Shown: piece by piece, positions 1 through 7,637 of the stretch
Position numbering within the stretch: the first letter of the stretch is position 1
Layout: the number at the start of each line of letters is the position of its first letter
Assembly: GCA_964459445.1 (NCBI GenBank)
Contig: CAYWMP010000096.1
Location: 1 to 21,914, forward strand
Direction of reading: 5' to 3'
DNA from: CAYWMP01 sp964459445
GTDB taxonomy: Bacteria; Desulfobacterota; DSM-4660; Desulfatiglandales; HGW-15
DNA length: 21,914 nucleotides
Notes under the pieces: generated by a model
What the model was told of the DNA's origin: nothing
The model's database searches: none
What the model saw: only the letters and a program-made list of their open reading frames with translations
Translations under genes and position numbers: made by a program

Positions 1-27
1 AGTCTTTTTTGAAAAAAAATCCATTTT

Positions 28-564
28 TTGTTTCAAACGGCTAAATTGTTACAAGAAATCATAATTTTCTCTTTTGTAACCGCTGCATTTTTCACAATTG
101 AATTCCTTCCTATTCCAGGCACAGAGGATATGAGCGCTCACTACAACACGCACGCAATCGTCCTTTCATCAAAAGGACGGGGTGAGGAAGCAATTAGATA
201 CTGGGAGAATTCATCTCAGATGGGAAAACCCTACTCTGCGTACGCAAATCTTTCTTTAGCTGGGAGCTATCTCAATAAGGGGGATTATGAGAAGTGCAGG
301 TATTACCTCGACAAAATCCCTGATGAATCGTTCGCCGCTGCACCAAAGTATAACTTATTGGGTGCTCTGATGATGCGCGATGAAAGGAAAACCAAGCGAG
401 CTCTGGATGCGTATAGAAGATCAATAGAGATAAACTCCGGACAGATCTATCCGCGAAAAAAGCTGGTTGACATATACTCGAGACTCAATAGAGAAAAGGC
501 TGAAAAAGAGAAACGACAACTGGATTACATTTCCTCATTTTATAAGGATGCCGGCAGGAGTTAA
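28..564 (+). CDS. TPR-repeat protein, probably the C-terminal part of a membrane protein; start uncertain
   Basis: The reading frame opens after a TGA at 10-12, and the first possible start is a TTG at 28 with no convincing ribosome binding site. The product (178 aa) begins with one hydrophobic segment (about residues 8-30) followed by helix-turn-helix repeats of TPR type (about 37-150: AHYNTHAIVLSSKGRGEEAI, then YANLSLAGSYLNKGDYEKC, then a third repeat ending RRSIEINS). A membrane helix followed directly by TPRs is how many large TPR-containing membrane glycosyltransferase-like proteins end, so this may be the tail of a gene whose beginning lies outside the window or in another frame. Runs of six T and eight A surround the TGA, so a frameshift is possible. 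The adjacent glycosyltransferase on the other strand fits a cell-surface role, but no specific function is supported. Confidence 0.6.
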   Translation: MFQTAKLLQEIIIFSFVTAAFFTIEFLPIPGTEDMSAHYNTHAIVLSSKGRGEEAIRYWENSSQMGKPYSAYANLSLAGSYLNKGDYEKCRYYLDKIPDESFAAAPKYNLLGALMMRDERKTKRALDAYRRSIEINSGQIYPRKKLVDIYSRLNREKAEKEKRQLDYISSFYKDAGRS

Positions 565-644
565 AATAGAATAGCAGTTAGATGGAAAATCTTAGGTAGG
601 AATGATAGCAATGCGAGCATACGATTCTTTTTCTTTTGAGTCGA

Positions 645-1376
645 TCATTTATATAATCTGGGCCCATGCATTCGTTTTATTTTAAATACATCATACAGCA
701 TCTGGACTGAATCCTTTAGGAGACGAACGTGGGACCCGGGAACATCGTGCCAGTTTACGGGCACCTCCTTGATTTTGAAGCCTGCATTTTTGGCCAGGGA
801 GAGGATTTCCACGTCAAAGCTGAAACCGCTTATGGTTTGTTTGCCAACAATGCAGGATACAACCTCTTTTTTGAAAACCTTAAAGCCGCACTGAGTATCT
901 TTAATATCAGGCAAAATAAGGGCTTGCACGATCCAACTGAAAACTCTTCCCATAGCCACTCTATATGAAGGCTGACGGACCGTGATCAGGGAATCAGGGA
1001 GAAATCTCGAAGCGATGGCGATATCATAATCGTGATCGATCCAATAAATGAGCTTTTCGATTTCGCGAATCGGCGTTGACAAATCCGCATCTGAAAAAAA
1101 GACCAGATCTCCTTTAGATGCTCTAAAGCCTTTATATACACTATAGCCCTTTCCTTTGTTGCTGCTACTCGAGAGATACTTCACTCTTGCATCGCGCGTT
1201 TTATATGTAGTGACGATTTCTGATGTCCTATCAAGGCTTCCGTCGTCGACAACTATCATTTCATAGTGAATTCGCTTACTGCGCAAGTATGATCCAATTT
1301 CTTTAAGTGCATTGAGAATGTTTTTTTCTTCATTATAGGCGGGAATGATCACGGAGATGTAAGGATTCGGGGGCAT
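645..1376 (-). CDS. Glycosyltransferase family 2, dolichyl/polyprenyl-phosphate glycosyltransferase type
   Basis: The 243-aa product is a complete soluble GT2 (GT-A fold) domain. The N-terminal nucleotide-sugar signature is ISVIIPAYNEEKNI (7-20), followed by IVVDDGSLDRT (41-51) and the metal-binding DXD motif FSDADLSTP (D96, D98). The acceptor-side motif DTQCGFKVFKK and the later SGFSFDVEIL are typical of the dolichyl-phosphate mannose/glucose synthase group. It lacks the C-terminal membrane helices of GtrB-like members. It probably transfers a sugar from a nucleotide donor to a polyprenyl phosphate for surface glycan or protein glycosylation; donor and acceptor cannot be read from the sequence. 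It starts 12 nt after the Smr-domain gene stops, so the two are probably co-transcribed, and it ends facing the TPR gene. Confidence 0.85.
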   Translation of the reverse strand: MPPNPYISVIIPAYNEEKNILNALKEIGSYLRSKRIHYEMIVVDDGSLDRTSEIVTTYKTRDARVKYLSSSSNKGKGYSVYKGFRASKGDLVFFSDADLSTPIREIEKLIYWIDHDYDIAIASRFLPDSLITVRQPSYRVAMGRVFSWIVQALILPDIKDTQCGFKVFKKEVVSCIVGKQTISGFSFDVEILSLAKNAGFKIKEVPVNWHDVPGSHVRLLKDSVQMLYDVFKIKRMHGPRLYK

Positions 1377-1388
1377 TTCGTGTAGGCC

Positions 1389-2060
1389 TCACCTATTTCT
1401 TAGCAGAACATAGATAGCGCCTGTACCGCCGTCATAGGGTTTGGCCGTAGCAAAGGCCAGAACGATTTTTTTCGCGGGACCCCGATTTAACCACACAGGA
1501 AGCCCCTCCTTGAGAACCGGGAAACTATCCGGTGAATTCAATCCTCGGCCATGGACGATGAGAACACATCTGTGTCCCTGCCTATGGCTCCGGATGAGGA
1601 AATCCCTGACCTGTTCCTCGGCTTCTTTTTTGGTCAGGCCGTGAAGATCAATATGGTTTTTATAAGGAAACTGGCCTCTCTTAAGTCGTCTCATCAGCTT
1701 TGGACTAAATCCCCTGACACAACCCGCCATATATTCATCGCTGAAGGTGATATCCAACTCAATGGAACCCTTGATGAGCCCGGAAAGGTGAACCTTGGCC
1801 TCCCTCTCATCATCGGGGGCGGGATGGGAAGGTTGTCGATTTGAACCCGGCGTGGGGACCACATTGCCTTTGTCACCCGGGAGAGGTTCCACATCGGCCA
1901 TCGCCTTAAGGAAAAAGGTCTGGTCTTTGCCAATGTCTCGATTTTTTTTGGGGGTCGGTTTATCGGGTTTCTCCACTTTGCTGCTTTGGTGTTCAATCTT
2001 TTCGCCGAGTTCCTTAAATGCAGGATTAAAGAGGTTCCTTATTTCCTTGTTTTTGGACAT
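1389..2060 (-). CDS. Smr-domain protein (MutS2 C-terminal-like putative nuclease)
   Basis: The 223-aa protein has a charged, low-complexity N-terminal half (1-95, rich in Lys, Pro, Glu and Asp) and a C-terminal Smr domain (about 135-222). The Smr hallmarks are all present: IDLHG (137-141), HGRG (170-173) and GGTGA (211-215). Smr domains are known from MutS2 and stand-alone proteins, where they bind or nick nucleic acid and are linked to ribosome rescue or recombination control. This is a stand-alone member; its substrate is unknown. The ATG is preceded by GGAG at 8 nt. It is the first gene of a probable two-gene unit with the glycosyltransferase. Confidence 0.88.
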   Translation of the reverse strand: MSKNKEIRNLFNPAFKELGEKIEHQSSKVEKPDKPTPKKNRDIGKDQTFFLKAMADVEPLPGDKGNVVPTPGSNRQPSHPAPDDEREAKVHLSGLIKGSIELDITFSDEYMAGCVRGFSPKLMRRLKRGQFPYKNHIDLHGLTKKEAEEQVRDFLIRSHRQGHRCVLIVHGRGLNSPDSFPVLKEGLPVWLNRGPAKKIVLAFATAKPYDGGTGAIYVLLRNR

Positions 2061-2147
2061 GAATTATACTCCGCGAATATCGTCTTAAGGCGGGCTTTTA
2101 AGGCTTGAATTTATATGGTCAAATTGATTATAACACGTAAAAAAATC

Positions 2148-2294
2148 GGTTCAAGGTTAAGGGGTCAAAGGTTCAGGGTTCTGATTTCAGGATTCATCAA
2201 TCATATGGAATACTGCATTCACCCCTACTGAGGAATCATGCTTTCTATACAAACCGGTTGATGACCCTCAATCTGGAACCTTGAACGTGGAACC
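2148..2294. repeat. Weak inverted-repeat element with GGTTCAAGGTT-type words
   Basis: The gap between the Smr gene and the DUF3786 gene contains repeated GGTTC/AAGGTT words on the left (2148-2184) and their reverse complements on the right (2258-2294, for example GGAACCTTGAAC). The arms match only in part, with about 75 nt between them. This resembles intergenic palindromes built from short repeated words, as at 10465 and 18414, but the match is weaker. No small gene is visible. Confidence 0.4.
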
Positions 2295-2317
2295 TATCAA
2301 CCCAATTTGGAGGTGTA

Positions 2318-2962
2318 ATGGCAAGAATTGACGATTACAATCAAGCTTTTGATTTAGCCAAGAATGAATTGGCCGATAAAAACCCTGATCTGATTGCAAC
2401 ATATTCCGGCGCGGAGATTTTAAGGGGCCAAGGGGATGAGGTTACAATTTCTTTGACATTTTTGAACAAAGTCCTAATCTGCGGGTGGCCGGATCTGAGG
2501 TTTTCAATTAAAGCTTCAGGGGAAGAATTGCCCATCCAGCAGCAGGTCCTGCTTCTTCATTATCTGCAAGGAGCCTGGTCTGCAGGCGGGGCTAAGGTCA
2601 GAGGTGAATGGATATCCTATCTGGAGGTGCCGGACGGGAAGTTTTATATGGATGCCTTTCTAAAGAGAGCCAAGGTTCCTCTGGTCCAGGCATTTGGTGA
2701 ATCTACCGAACAGCTCGTGGAAGTTGCCGGCAGGGCTTACGGGGCCAATCCTTTTGATCACGGCGACATATCCGTCCTCATACAAGCGTTGCCCCTGGTG
2801 CCTGTGGCCCTTATTCTCTGGAAGGAGGATGATGAGTTTCCGCCCGAAGGGAATATCCTGTTTGATAAAAGTATTAGCAAGTTCCTTTCCGCAGAGGATA
2901 TTGCCTGGCTCTCAGGGATGATTGTTTATCCCATGATGGGAATGCTGAAGGGCAAAGGCTGA
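2318..2962 (+). CDS. DUF3786 domain-containing protein
   Basis: The 214-aa product matches my recollection of the DUF3786 family of anaerobic bacteria: an N-terminal YNQAFDLAKNELADKNPD, a central segment with LPIQQQVLLLHYLQGA (about residues 74-89), and a C-terminal WKEDDEFPPEGNILFDKS followed by LSAEDIAWLSGMIVYPMM. No catalytic motif, signal peptide or membrane helix is evident, and the family has no firm function. The start is well supported by GGAGG four bases before the ATG. It is followed 83 nt later by purE on the same strand, so the two may share a transcript, but nothing else links them. Confidence 0.85.
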   Translation: MARIDDYNQAFDLAKNELADKNPDLIATYSGAEILRGQGDEVTISLTFLNKVLICGWPDLRFSIKASGEELPIQQQVLLLHYLQGAWSAGGAKVRGEWISYLEVPDGKFYMDAFLKRAKVPLVQAFGESTEQLVEVAGRAYGANPFDHGDISVLIQALPLVPVALILWKEDDEFPPEGNILFDKSISKFLSAEDIAWLSGMIVYPMMGMLKGKG

Positions 2963-3045
2963 GACCGCAAGGCAAGAATGAACCAAATCGGGGTAGGGGA
3001 GCGTGAACGGCCCTTTGCCTTTCAATTTATGAAAAGGAGATCAGA

Positions 3046-3558
3046 ATGGGAGAGAAAAAACCACTGGTTGGGGTTGTAATGGGTAGTACGTCGGATGCAG
3101 AAGTGATGGAAGGATGTATGGATGTTCTTAAAGATCTGGGGATACCTCATGAGGTAAAAGTGCTTTCAGCGCATCGGACACCGGAACAGACAAAAGAATA
3201 TGCCGAATCAGCCGCGAGTCGCGGGATCGATGTCATCATCGCAGGTGCGGGGTGGGCGGCTCATCTAGCAGGGGTGATCGCCGCTCATACCAACCTTCCG
3301 GTCATCGGTGTTCCCATTGACTCATCCCCCCTCAATGGCATGGACTCACTTCTGGCTACGGTACAGATGCCCCCCGGAATTCCGGTGGCGACAGTAGCTT
3401 TAGGGAAAGGCGGGGCAAGAAATGCAGCAGTGCTGACGGGCCAAATTCTTTCCCTGAAACATCCGGAGATAGCCGAGAGGTCCGGGACCTATCGACAGAA
3501 TCTGAGAAAAAAGGCCATTGAAAAGGCGGAGGAGTGGGAAAAGGAGAGAATTGAGTAG
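3046..3558 (+). CDS. purE: N5-carboxyaminoimidazole ribonucleotide mutase
   Basis: PurE acts in the cytoplasm in purine synthesis, converting N5-CAIR (class I) to CAIR, or AIR plus CO2 to CAIR in class II. The 170-aa length is the normal single-domain size. Signatures seen are VVMGSTSDAEVM (10-21), the active-site SAHRTP (41-46), the glycine-rich loop GAGWAAHLAG (67-76) and VQMPPGIPVATVALGKGGARNAA. In E. coli PurE, as I recall it, the loop reads GAGGAAHLPG, so Trp70 and the Pro-to-Ala change near residue 75 are lineage variants worth noting. GGAG lies 6 nt before the ATG. No purK follows, and the next gene belongs to tRNA modification. Class I versus II is not decided. Confidence 0.95.
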   Translation: MGEKKPLVGVVMGSTSDAEVMEGCMDVLKDLGIPHEVKVLSAHRTPEQTKEYAESAASRGIDVIIAGAGWAAHLAGVIAAHTNLPVIGVPIDSSPLNGMDSLLATVQMPPGIPVATVALGKGGARNAAVLTGQILSLKHPEIAERSGTYRQNLRKKAIEKAEEWEKERIE

Positions 3559-3563
3559 TATGA

Positions 3564-3779
3564 GCGGGGGGCTCAGCAATCTCTTTACAGGGACGAAGGG
3601 ACTCCTTAATTGTGCGGGAGACGTTGCAAGCCAGCGGGCGGGGTGATCGCTTCAGGGGATTTAGAGATCATCTTATGGCGAGTAGTGGCGATTATGCGCC
3701 GCCCGCTTAGTAAAGTGGCCTGCAAATGGCAACTCACTGAATCGAGTTCGTTCCTTCCAAGAGATCCCCGAGCCCCCGC
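3564..3779 (+). repeat. Element A copy 1: 216-nt structured palindromic element (possible ncRNA or MITE)
   Basis: It is clearly related along its length to 20088-20302, in the same orientation. Ends pair as GCGGGGG(G)CTC with GAGCCCCCGC; after a small internal loop ATCTCTT (3579-3585) pairs with AAGAGAT. Next GGGACGAA pairs with TTCGTTCC (one G-T wobble), TTGCA-GCCA with TGGC-TGCAA, and AGCGGGCGG with CCGCCCGCT, capped by a TGATC/GATCA stem. It lies between purE and the YrdC gene. The two opposing open frames over it are by-products of its palindromy. It has no transposase and no clear target-site duplication. Confidence 0.75.
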
Positions 3780-3826
3780 TACTTCAAACACACTTCTAAA
3801 ACAATAGAGTCTCACTTCGAGATCCG

Positions 3827-4474
3827 GTGTTTATGCTCATGCCATCCCCAAAAATCACAATCGATAAAAAGAATCTACAAAGCGCTGTAGCTAGGGCTGC
3901 TGAAATCTTACAATCAGGCGGCGTGGTCGCCTTTCCGACCGAGTCCTTTTATGGGTTGGCAGTTGATGTGGAAAACAATGAGGCCATTGAACGCATTTTT
4001 GAAATAAAGGGCAGGGAGGGTCGGAATCCGATTCTCATTCTCATTCCTTCGGAAGCTGCACTCGATCAATATGTGGCTCATGTGCCGGAAGCGGCTCGAA
4101 GCCTTATTAAAAAATTCTGGCCGGGTGGTCTTACCCTCGTGTTTGAGGCAAAGCCGGGAGTATCCCCGTTGCTCACGGCAGGCCTCGGCAAGATTGGTAT
4201 CCGTTTGTCCAGTCATCCTGTTGCGACAGCCCTTGCAAAGGCCACCGGAAGGGCAATCTCCGGGACCAGTGCCAATCTTTCCGGTCAGCCGGCATTTCAA
4301 ACCGCAGCGGAGGCTGAAAGTTTGTTAGGGGATAAATTGGATTTGATTTTGGATGGTGGTAAGACGAGCGGGGGAAGAGGATCGACCGTTTTGGATGTCA
4401 CGGCCGATCCTCCGGCTGTGTTGCGAGAGGGGATGATTTCGCGGGAAGAACTAAAGGAAATTATCCCCTTTTAA
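3827..4474 (+). CDS. L-threonylcarbamoyladenylate synthase (Sua5/YciO/YrdC family)
   Basis: This enzyme makes threonylcarbamoyl-AMP from threonine, bicarbonate and ATP, the first step of t6A modification of tRNAs reading ANN codons. The domain fills the 215-aa protein. Visible motifs are GGVVAFPTESFYGLAVD, the nucleotide-binding KGREGRNPILILIP, WPGGLTLVFE, IGIRLSSHPVA, AISGTSANLSGQP and GRGSTVLDVT. It is TsaC-sized and lacks the extra C-terminal Sua5 domain. YciO-type paralogues of uncertain function share the fold, so no gene symbol is given. The start is ambiguous among GTG 3827, ATG 3833 and ATG 3839, none with a strong ribosome binding site. It ends tail-to-tail with the molybdoenzyme gene, with two bases between the stops. 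Confidence 0.88.
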   Translation: MFMLMPSPKITIDKKNLQSAVARAAEILQSGGVVAFPTESFYGLAVDVENNEAIERIFEIKGREGRNPILILIPSEAALDQYVAHVPEAARSLIKKFWPGGLTLVFEAKPGVSPLLTAGLGKIGIRLSSHPVATALAKATGRAISGTSANLSGQPAFQTAAEAESLLGDKLDLILDGGKTSGGRGSTVLDVTADPPAVLREGMISREELKEIIPF

Positions 4475-4476
4475 TA

Positions 4477-6828
4477 TCATCCCTTCTCCTTTGCTTTAAT
4501 TGACATAAAGACCCTTTCAGGCGTCAAAGGGAGTTCTTGGATTCTCGCGCCAACCGCATCATAAACCGCGTTTAGAATGGCCGGTATGGTCGGCATGATA
4601 GCTCCTTCACCTACCTCCTTCGCGCCGAAGGGGCCGTTCGGTTCGTTGCTTTCAACGATGATGGTTTTGACATTTGGCATATCCAGAGCCGTGGCAATCT
4701 TGTATTCGCCCAGGTTAGGATTCTGGATCTTTCCCTTTTCATCGAATTTTACTTCTTCAAACATGGCTTCGCCAAGGCCCATGGAAAGAGAACCCTGCAT
4801 CTGACCCTCGACCGAGGTCTTGTTTATGGCAAATCCGCAGTCATGGGCATCGGTCATCTTATCTACCGTGATTTTGCCAGTCCCCATATCAACACTGACT
4901 TCGACAACCTGGGCCGAACACCCGTAGGCCGGGGAAGTACCCACCGTAGCGCCTTTGAATTTTCCTCCAAGCTGGCCGGGTTTATAGCTCCCCGTGCCCA
5001 CAATGGTTCCTTTTGCAAGGTAGGCCAAGCGCGCTGCCTCTCGGAAGGTGAGATAGTCGCCGTCAGGTTGATCAGACCAACCCCTGTGTTCTTTGATATA
5101 GCTGGTTCTGATTTCGCTAAAGTCCACATCGCCGTTTTTAAAAAGGATTTGCCTGTTCTTGATATCCATGTCCTCCACAGGGACGTTTAGTTTTTCTGAG
5201 AGGACTTCTAAAACCTGGTGTTTGCAATCCTCTGCTGCCATCTTCGTCGCGTGTCCGGTCATGAGAGTTTGCCGGCTGGAATAGGCCCCCAGGTCAACGC
5301 TGTAGTCCGTATCACCCGATTTGACCCGAATATCGGAGAGGGTCACGCCTAAAGCTTCCGCAGCGATCATGGCCATGGCCGTATCGGAACCCTGACCAAT
5401 GTCTGCGGAGCCCGTGAGCAGATTGACTGTTCCCCCGTCCTCACTGAGTTTTATGACTACGGTAGAATGGGCGGTATCGGACCGATAGATGGGATAACCC
5501 GCCCCAGACACAAAAAATCCGCAGGCCATGCCGATCCCTTTCCCTTCCGGTAATTTGCCTTTCTTTTCTTCCCAGTCTGACCCCTTCTGAACCGACTCTA
5601 TACACTCTCTCATACCGAAGCTGCTGAGCGCCAAATCATTGCAGGTGATGTCTCCAGTATCCAGCACATTTTTCAAACGCATTTCAATGGGATCCATACC
5701 CAATTCTTCGGCAATGGCATCCAGTTGTTGTTCAAAGGCCGCACGGGCTGCCACGCCACCGTGCCCCCTTTGCGCTCCGCAGGCAGGTCTGTTGGTATAA
5801 ACACGGTATCCATCGAATTTCATGTTTTGCAGTTTGTAGGGGGCAGCCAATAGGGAGCCTGCATAGTAGACCGTGGCTATACCGAAGCTCGCATAAGCGC
5901 CACCTTCTAGGTAGGATCTATTCTTAAGGGCCATGAGCGTCCCATCTTTCTTGAAACCGGTCTTCAACTCATGAATAAACTGGTGTCTGCTGCGGGAATG
6001 AAGAAACACCTGCTCCCTTGAGTAGTTCATCTTAACCGGCCTGCTGGTCCTTCGGGACATGATACAGGCACTTAAATCGATGGGCGTGGCCTCCATTTTT
6101 GGCCCAAAGCCGCCTCCCACGTAAGGTTTTTTGACCCTTACCTTTCCTACCGGTACCCCGAGGACCATCGCCACTGTTCTCATGACATAATGGGGCGATT
6201 GGGTGGAGGTATATAAGGTCAATTGCCCGTTGTGATCAAAATGGGCCAAACATCCCTGGGGCTCAATAAAGGCTGCATCCTGACGTTTGTTGATGAATGT
6301 GTCGGTTCGGATCAGATCGCATTCCTTGAAAGCGGATTCCACATCCCCGAACTCCTGGTGAACCTCGGCACAGACGTTGCGGGGGTAATCCTCATGGAGC
6401 ACAGGTGCCCCCTCGGCCATGGCTTCTTCGACGGTAAATACGGCGGGTAGCTCTTCATATTCCACTTCGATAAGAGACACTGCCTCCATTGCCGTTTCGA
6501 GGTCGACAGCGGCTACCGCGGCGATTTCGTCTCCTACATAGCGAACTTTGTCGTTACAGAAAAGGGTTTCATCATAACGAGCGGGACTCAGTCCATACCT
6601 GATCACACCGACCTCTTCCGTGCTAATCACATCCTTAACACCGGGCAATTTTTTTGCTTTTGATGTATCGATATTAAGGATTTTTGCGTGGGCCAGGGGG
6701 CTTTGAAGAATGGCCCCATGGAGCATGTCGGGCATGTTGAGATCATCGATGTATTTGGCTCGGCCCGTCGCCTTGTCCGGTGCGTCAAGTCTTGGCGCTC
6801 GTTTGTTGATTACGGTATATTCGGTCAT
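4477..6828 (-). CDS. Molybdopterin-binding large subunit, xanthine dehydrogenase family (4-hydroxybenzoyl-CoA reductase alpha-like)
   Basis: This is the catalytic subunit of a Mo-hydroxylase-family enzyme; here it probably removes a ring hydroxyl from an aryl-CoA (4-hydroxybenzoyl-CoA to benzoyl-CoA), inferred from context. It has 783 aa, close to the size of characterised HcrA. The N-terminal domain (about 10-125) opens with RLDAPDKATGRAKYIDDL. Cofactor motifs are VGGGFGPKMEA (237-247), RPACGAQRGHGG (347-358), GSADIGQGSDT (473-483) and GAKEVGEGA near the C-terminus, where Glu741 matches the catalytic glutamate of the family. GAGGAG seven bases before the ATG at 6828 favours this start over one 15 nt upstream. 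It is last in the run and separated from the [2Fe-2S] gene by palindromic element B1. Other xanthine-dehydrogenase-type substrates remain possible. Confidence 0.85.
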   Translation of the reverse strand: MTEYTVINKRAPRLDAPDKATGRAKYIDDLNMPDMLHGAILQSPLAHAKILNIDTSKAKKLPGVKDVISTEEVGVIRYGLSPARYDETLFCNDKVRYVGDEIAAVAAVDLETAMEAVSLIEVEYEELPAVFTVEEAMAEGAPVLHEDYPRNVCAEVHQEFGDVESAFKECDLIRTDTFINKRQDAAFIEPQGCLAHFDHNGQLTLYTSTQSPHYVMRTVAMVLGVPVGKVRVKKPYVGGGFGPKMEATPIDLSACIMSRRTSRPVKMNYSREQVFLHSRSRHQFIHELKTGFKKDGTLMALKNRSYLEGGAYASFGIATVYYAGSLLAAPYKLQNMKFDGYRVYTNRPACGAQRGHGGVAARAAFEQQLDAIAEELGMDPIEMRLKNVLDTGDITCNDLALSSFGMRECIESVQKGSDWEEKKGKLPEGKGIGMACGFFVSGAGYPIYRSDTAHSTVVIKLSEDGGTVNLLTGSADIGQGSDTAMAMIAAEALGVTLSDIRVKSGDTDYSVDLGAYSSRQTLMTGHATKMAAEDCKHQVLEVLSEKLNVPVEDMDIKNRQILFKNGDVDFSEIRTSYIKEHRGWSDQPDGDYLTFREAARLAYLAKGTIVGTGSYKPGQLGGKFKGATVGTSPAYGCSAQVVEVSVDMGTGKITVDKMTDAHDCGFAINKTSVEGQMQGSLSMGLGEAMFEEVKFDEKGKIQNPNLGEYKIATALDMPNVKTIIVESNEPNGPFGAKEVGEGAIMPTIPAILNAVYDAVGARIQELPLTPERVFMSIKAKEKG

Positions 6829-6870
6829 GCTGAATCTCCTCACGTTTAATAGTTCACCAGTGGAAAGATA

Positions 6871-7075
6871 TTTGACAGGATAACATGATCACAGGATCGA
6901 TGGATTAAGAATTGCTCAAGATTTTTGGGAAAATGCCATAAAGAAAACAATAAACTCTCTTATTGTTTTCCTAATGGCCTTTTCGCCATGTTCAATCCTG
7001 CCTTGCAGGATTGAATGCCGTGAGGCAGGAATCTTGAGCAATTCTTGATCTTGTTAATCCTGTTATCCCGTCTAA
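6871..7075 (+). repeat. Element B copy 1: 205-nt inverted-repeat element inside the operon
   Basis: It is closely similar over its full 205 nt to 21603-21807. Outer arms (TTTGACAGGATAAC on the left, GTTATCCCGTCTAA on the right) are inverted copies, and AAGAATTGCTCAAGAT recurs inverted as ATCTTGAGCAATTCTT. Inside are an AAAACAATAA/TTATTGTTTT hairpin flanked by GCCAT/ATGGC, a TTCAATCCTGC-CTT-GCAGGATTGAA hairpin, and a TGCC-GTGA-GGCA hairpin with a GNRA-type loop. It separates the [2Fe-2S] gene from the molybdenum-subunit gene, so it should be transcribed with them. There is no coding potential. Confidence 0.78.
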
Positions 7076-7110
7076 TAATTTGCTTCAAGTGAACCACAAA
7101 AATTATCGAA

Positions 7111-7578
7111 CTAATACGCGTTTTTGCCTACGGATTGAATAGCTTCCACGATCTTCTGGTAACCCGTGCACCTGCACAAATTACCGGAGATAGCCTCTCT
7201 CACCTCCGTTTCGCTGGGGCTGGGGTTTTTATCCAGCAGAGTCTTTGCGGAGAGAAGCATGCCGGGACTGCAAAATCCGCATTGTATTGCCCCATGTTCC
7301 ACAAAGGCCTCCTGAATTGGATGGAGCCCCTCGACGCCCTCCAACCCTTCAACCGTGAGGATGCTGCTGCCATTGGCCTGCATGGCAAGGACGAGACATG
7401 AATTGACGGTTTTTCCGTCCATGATGACCGTGCATGATCCGCATTCACCCATTTCACAGCCTTTTTTAGTCCCGGTAAGGCCCAGATCGTATCTCAGAAA
7501 ATCGGCCAAGGTCCTGTTGGGATTTACGGCCACTTCATATTCTTTGTTATTGATCGCCAGACTGATAAGCTTTTTCAT
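7111..7578 (-). CDS. [2Fe-2S] subunit, xanthine dehydrogenase family (4-hydroxybenzoyl-CoA reductase gamma-like)
   Basis: The 155-aa small subunit carries electrons between the FAD and molybdenum subunits through two [2Fe-2S] clusters. The N-terminal plant-ferredoxin-type domain has Cys41, 46, 49 and 61 (GCEMGECGSC followed by C61). The C-terminal helical domain has Cys100, 103, 135 and 137 (QCGFCSPGM and NLCRCTGYQKIVEAI). All eight ligands are present, so the protein looks functional. AGGAG seven bases before the ATG at 7578 decides the start over one 18 nt upstream. It lies 59 nt after the FAD-subunit gene. It is typical of HcrC, CoxS and XdhC-like subunits, so assignment to aryl-CoA reduction rests on the operon. 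Confidence 0.9.
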   Translation of the reverse strand: MKKLISLAINNKEYEVAVNPNRTLADFLRYDLGLTGTKKGCEMGECGSCTVIMDGKTVNSCLVLAMQANGSSILTVEGLEGVEGLHPIQEAFVEHGAIQCGFCSPGMLLSAKTLLDKNPSPSETEVREAISGNLCRCTGYQKIVEAIQSVGKNAY

Positions 7579-7637
7579 TTTGGAACTCCTATTCAAAGGT
7601 CAATAGTCATTGGTCATTTGTAAATTTTGAACATACG

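Noticed and set aside
3606..3815. Opposing open frames of 65-69 aa over element A1
   Set aside because: They lie within the palindromic repeat, have no ribosome site or recognisable product, and are not preserved as proteins in the second copy at 20088.
3564..3826. Element A1 as a riboswitch or leader for the YrdC gene
   Set aside because: The second copy is antisense to both of its neighbours, so a gene-specific leader role is not consistent.
6871..7075. Rho-independent terminator splitting the operon
   Set aside because: No T-run follows the strong hairpins in the transcription direction, and the downstream gene encodes the required third subunit of the same enzyme.
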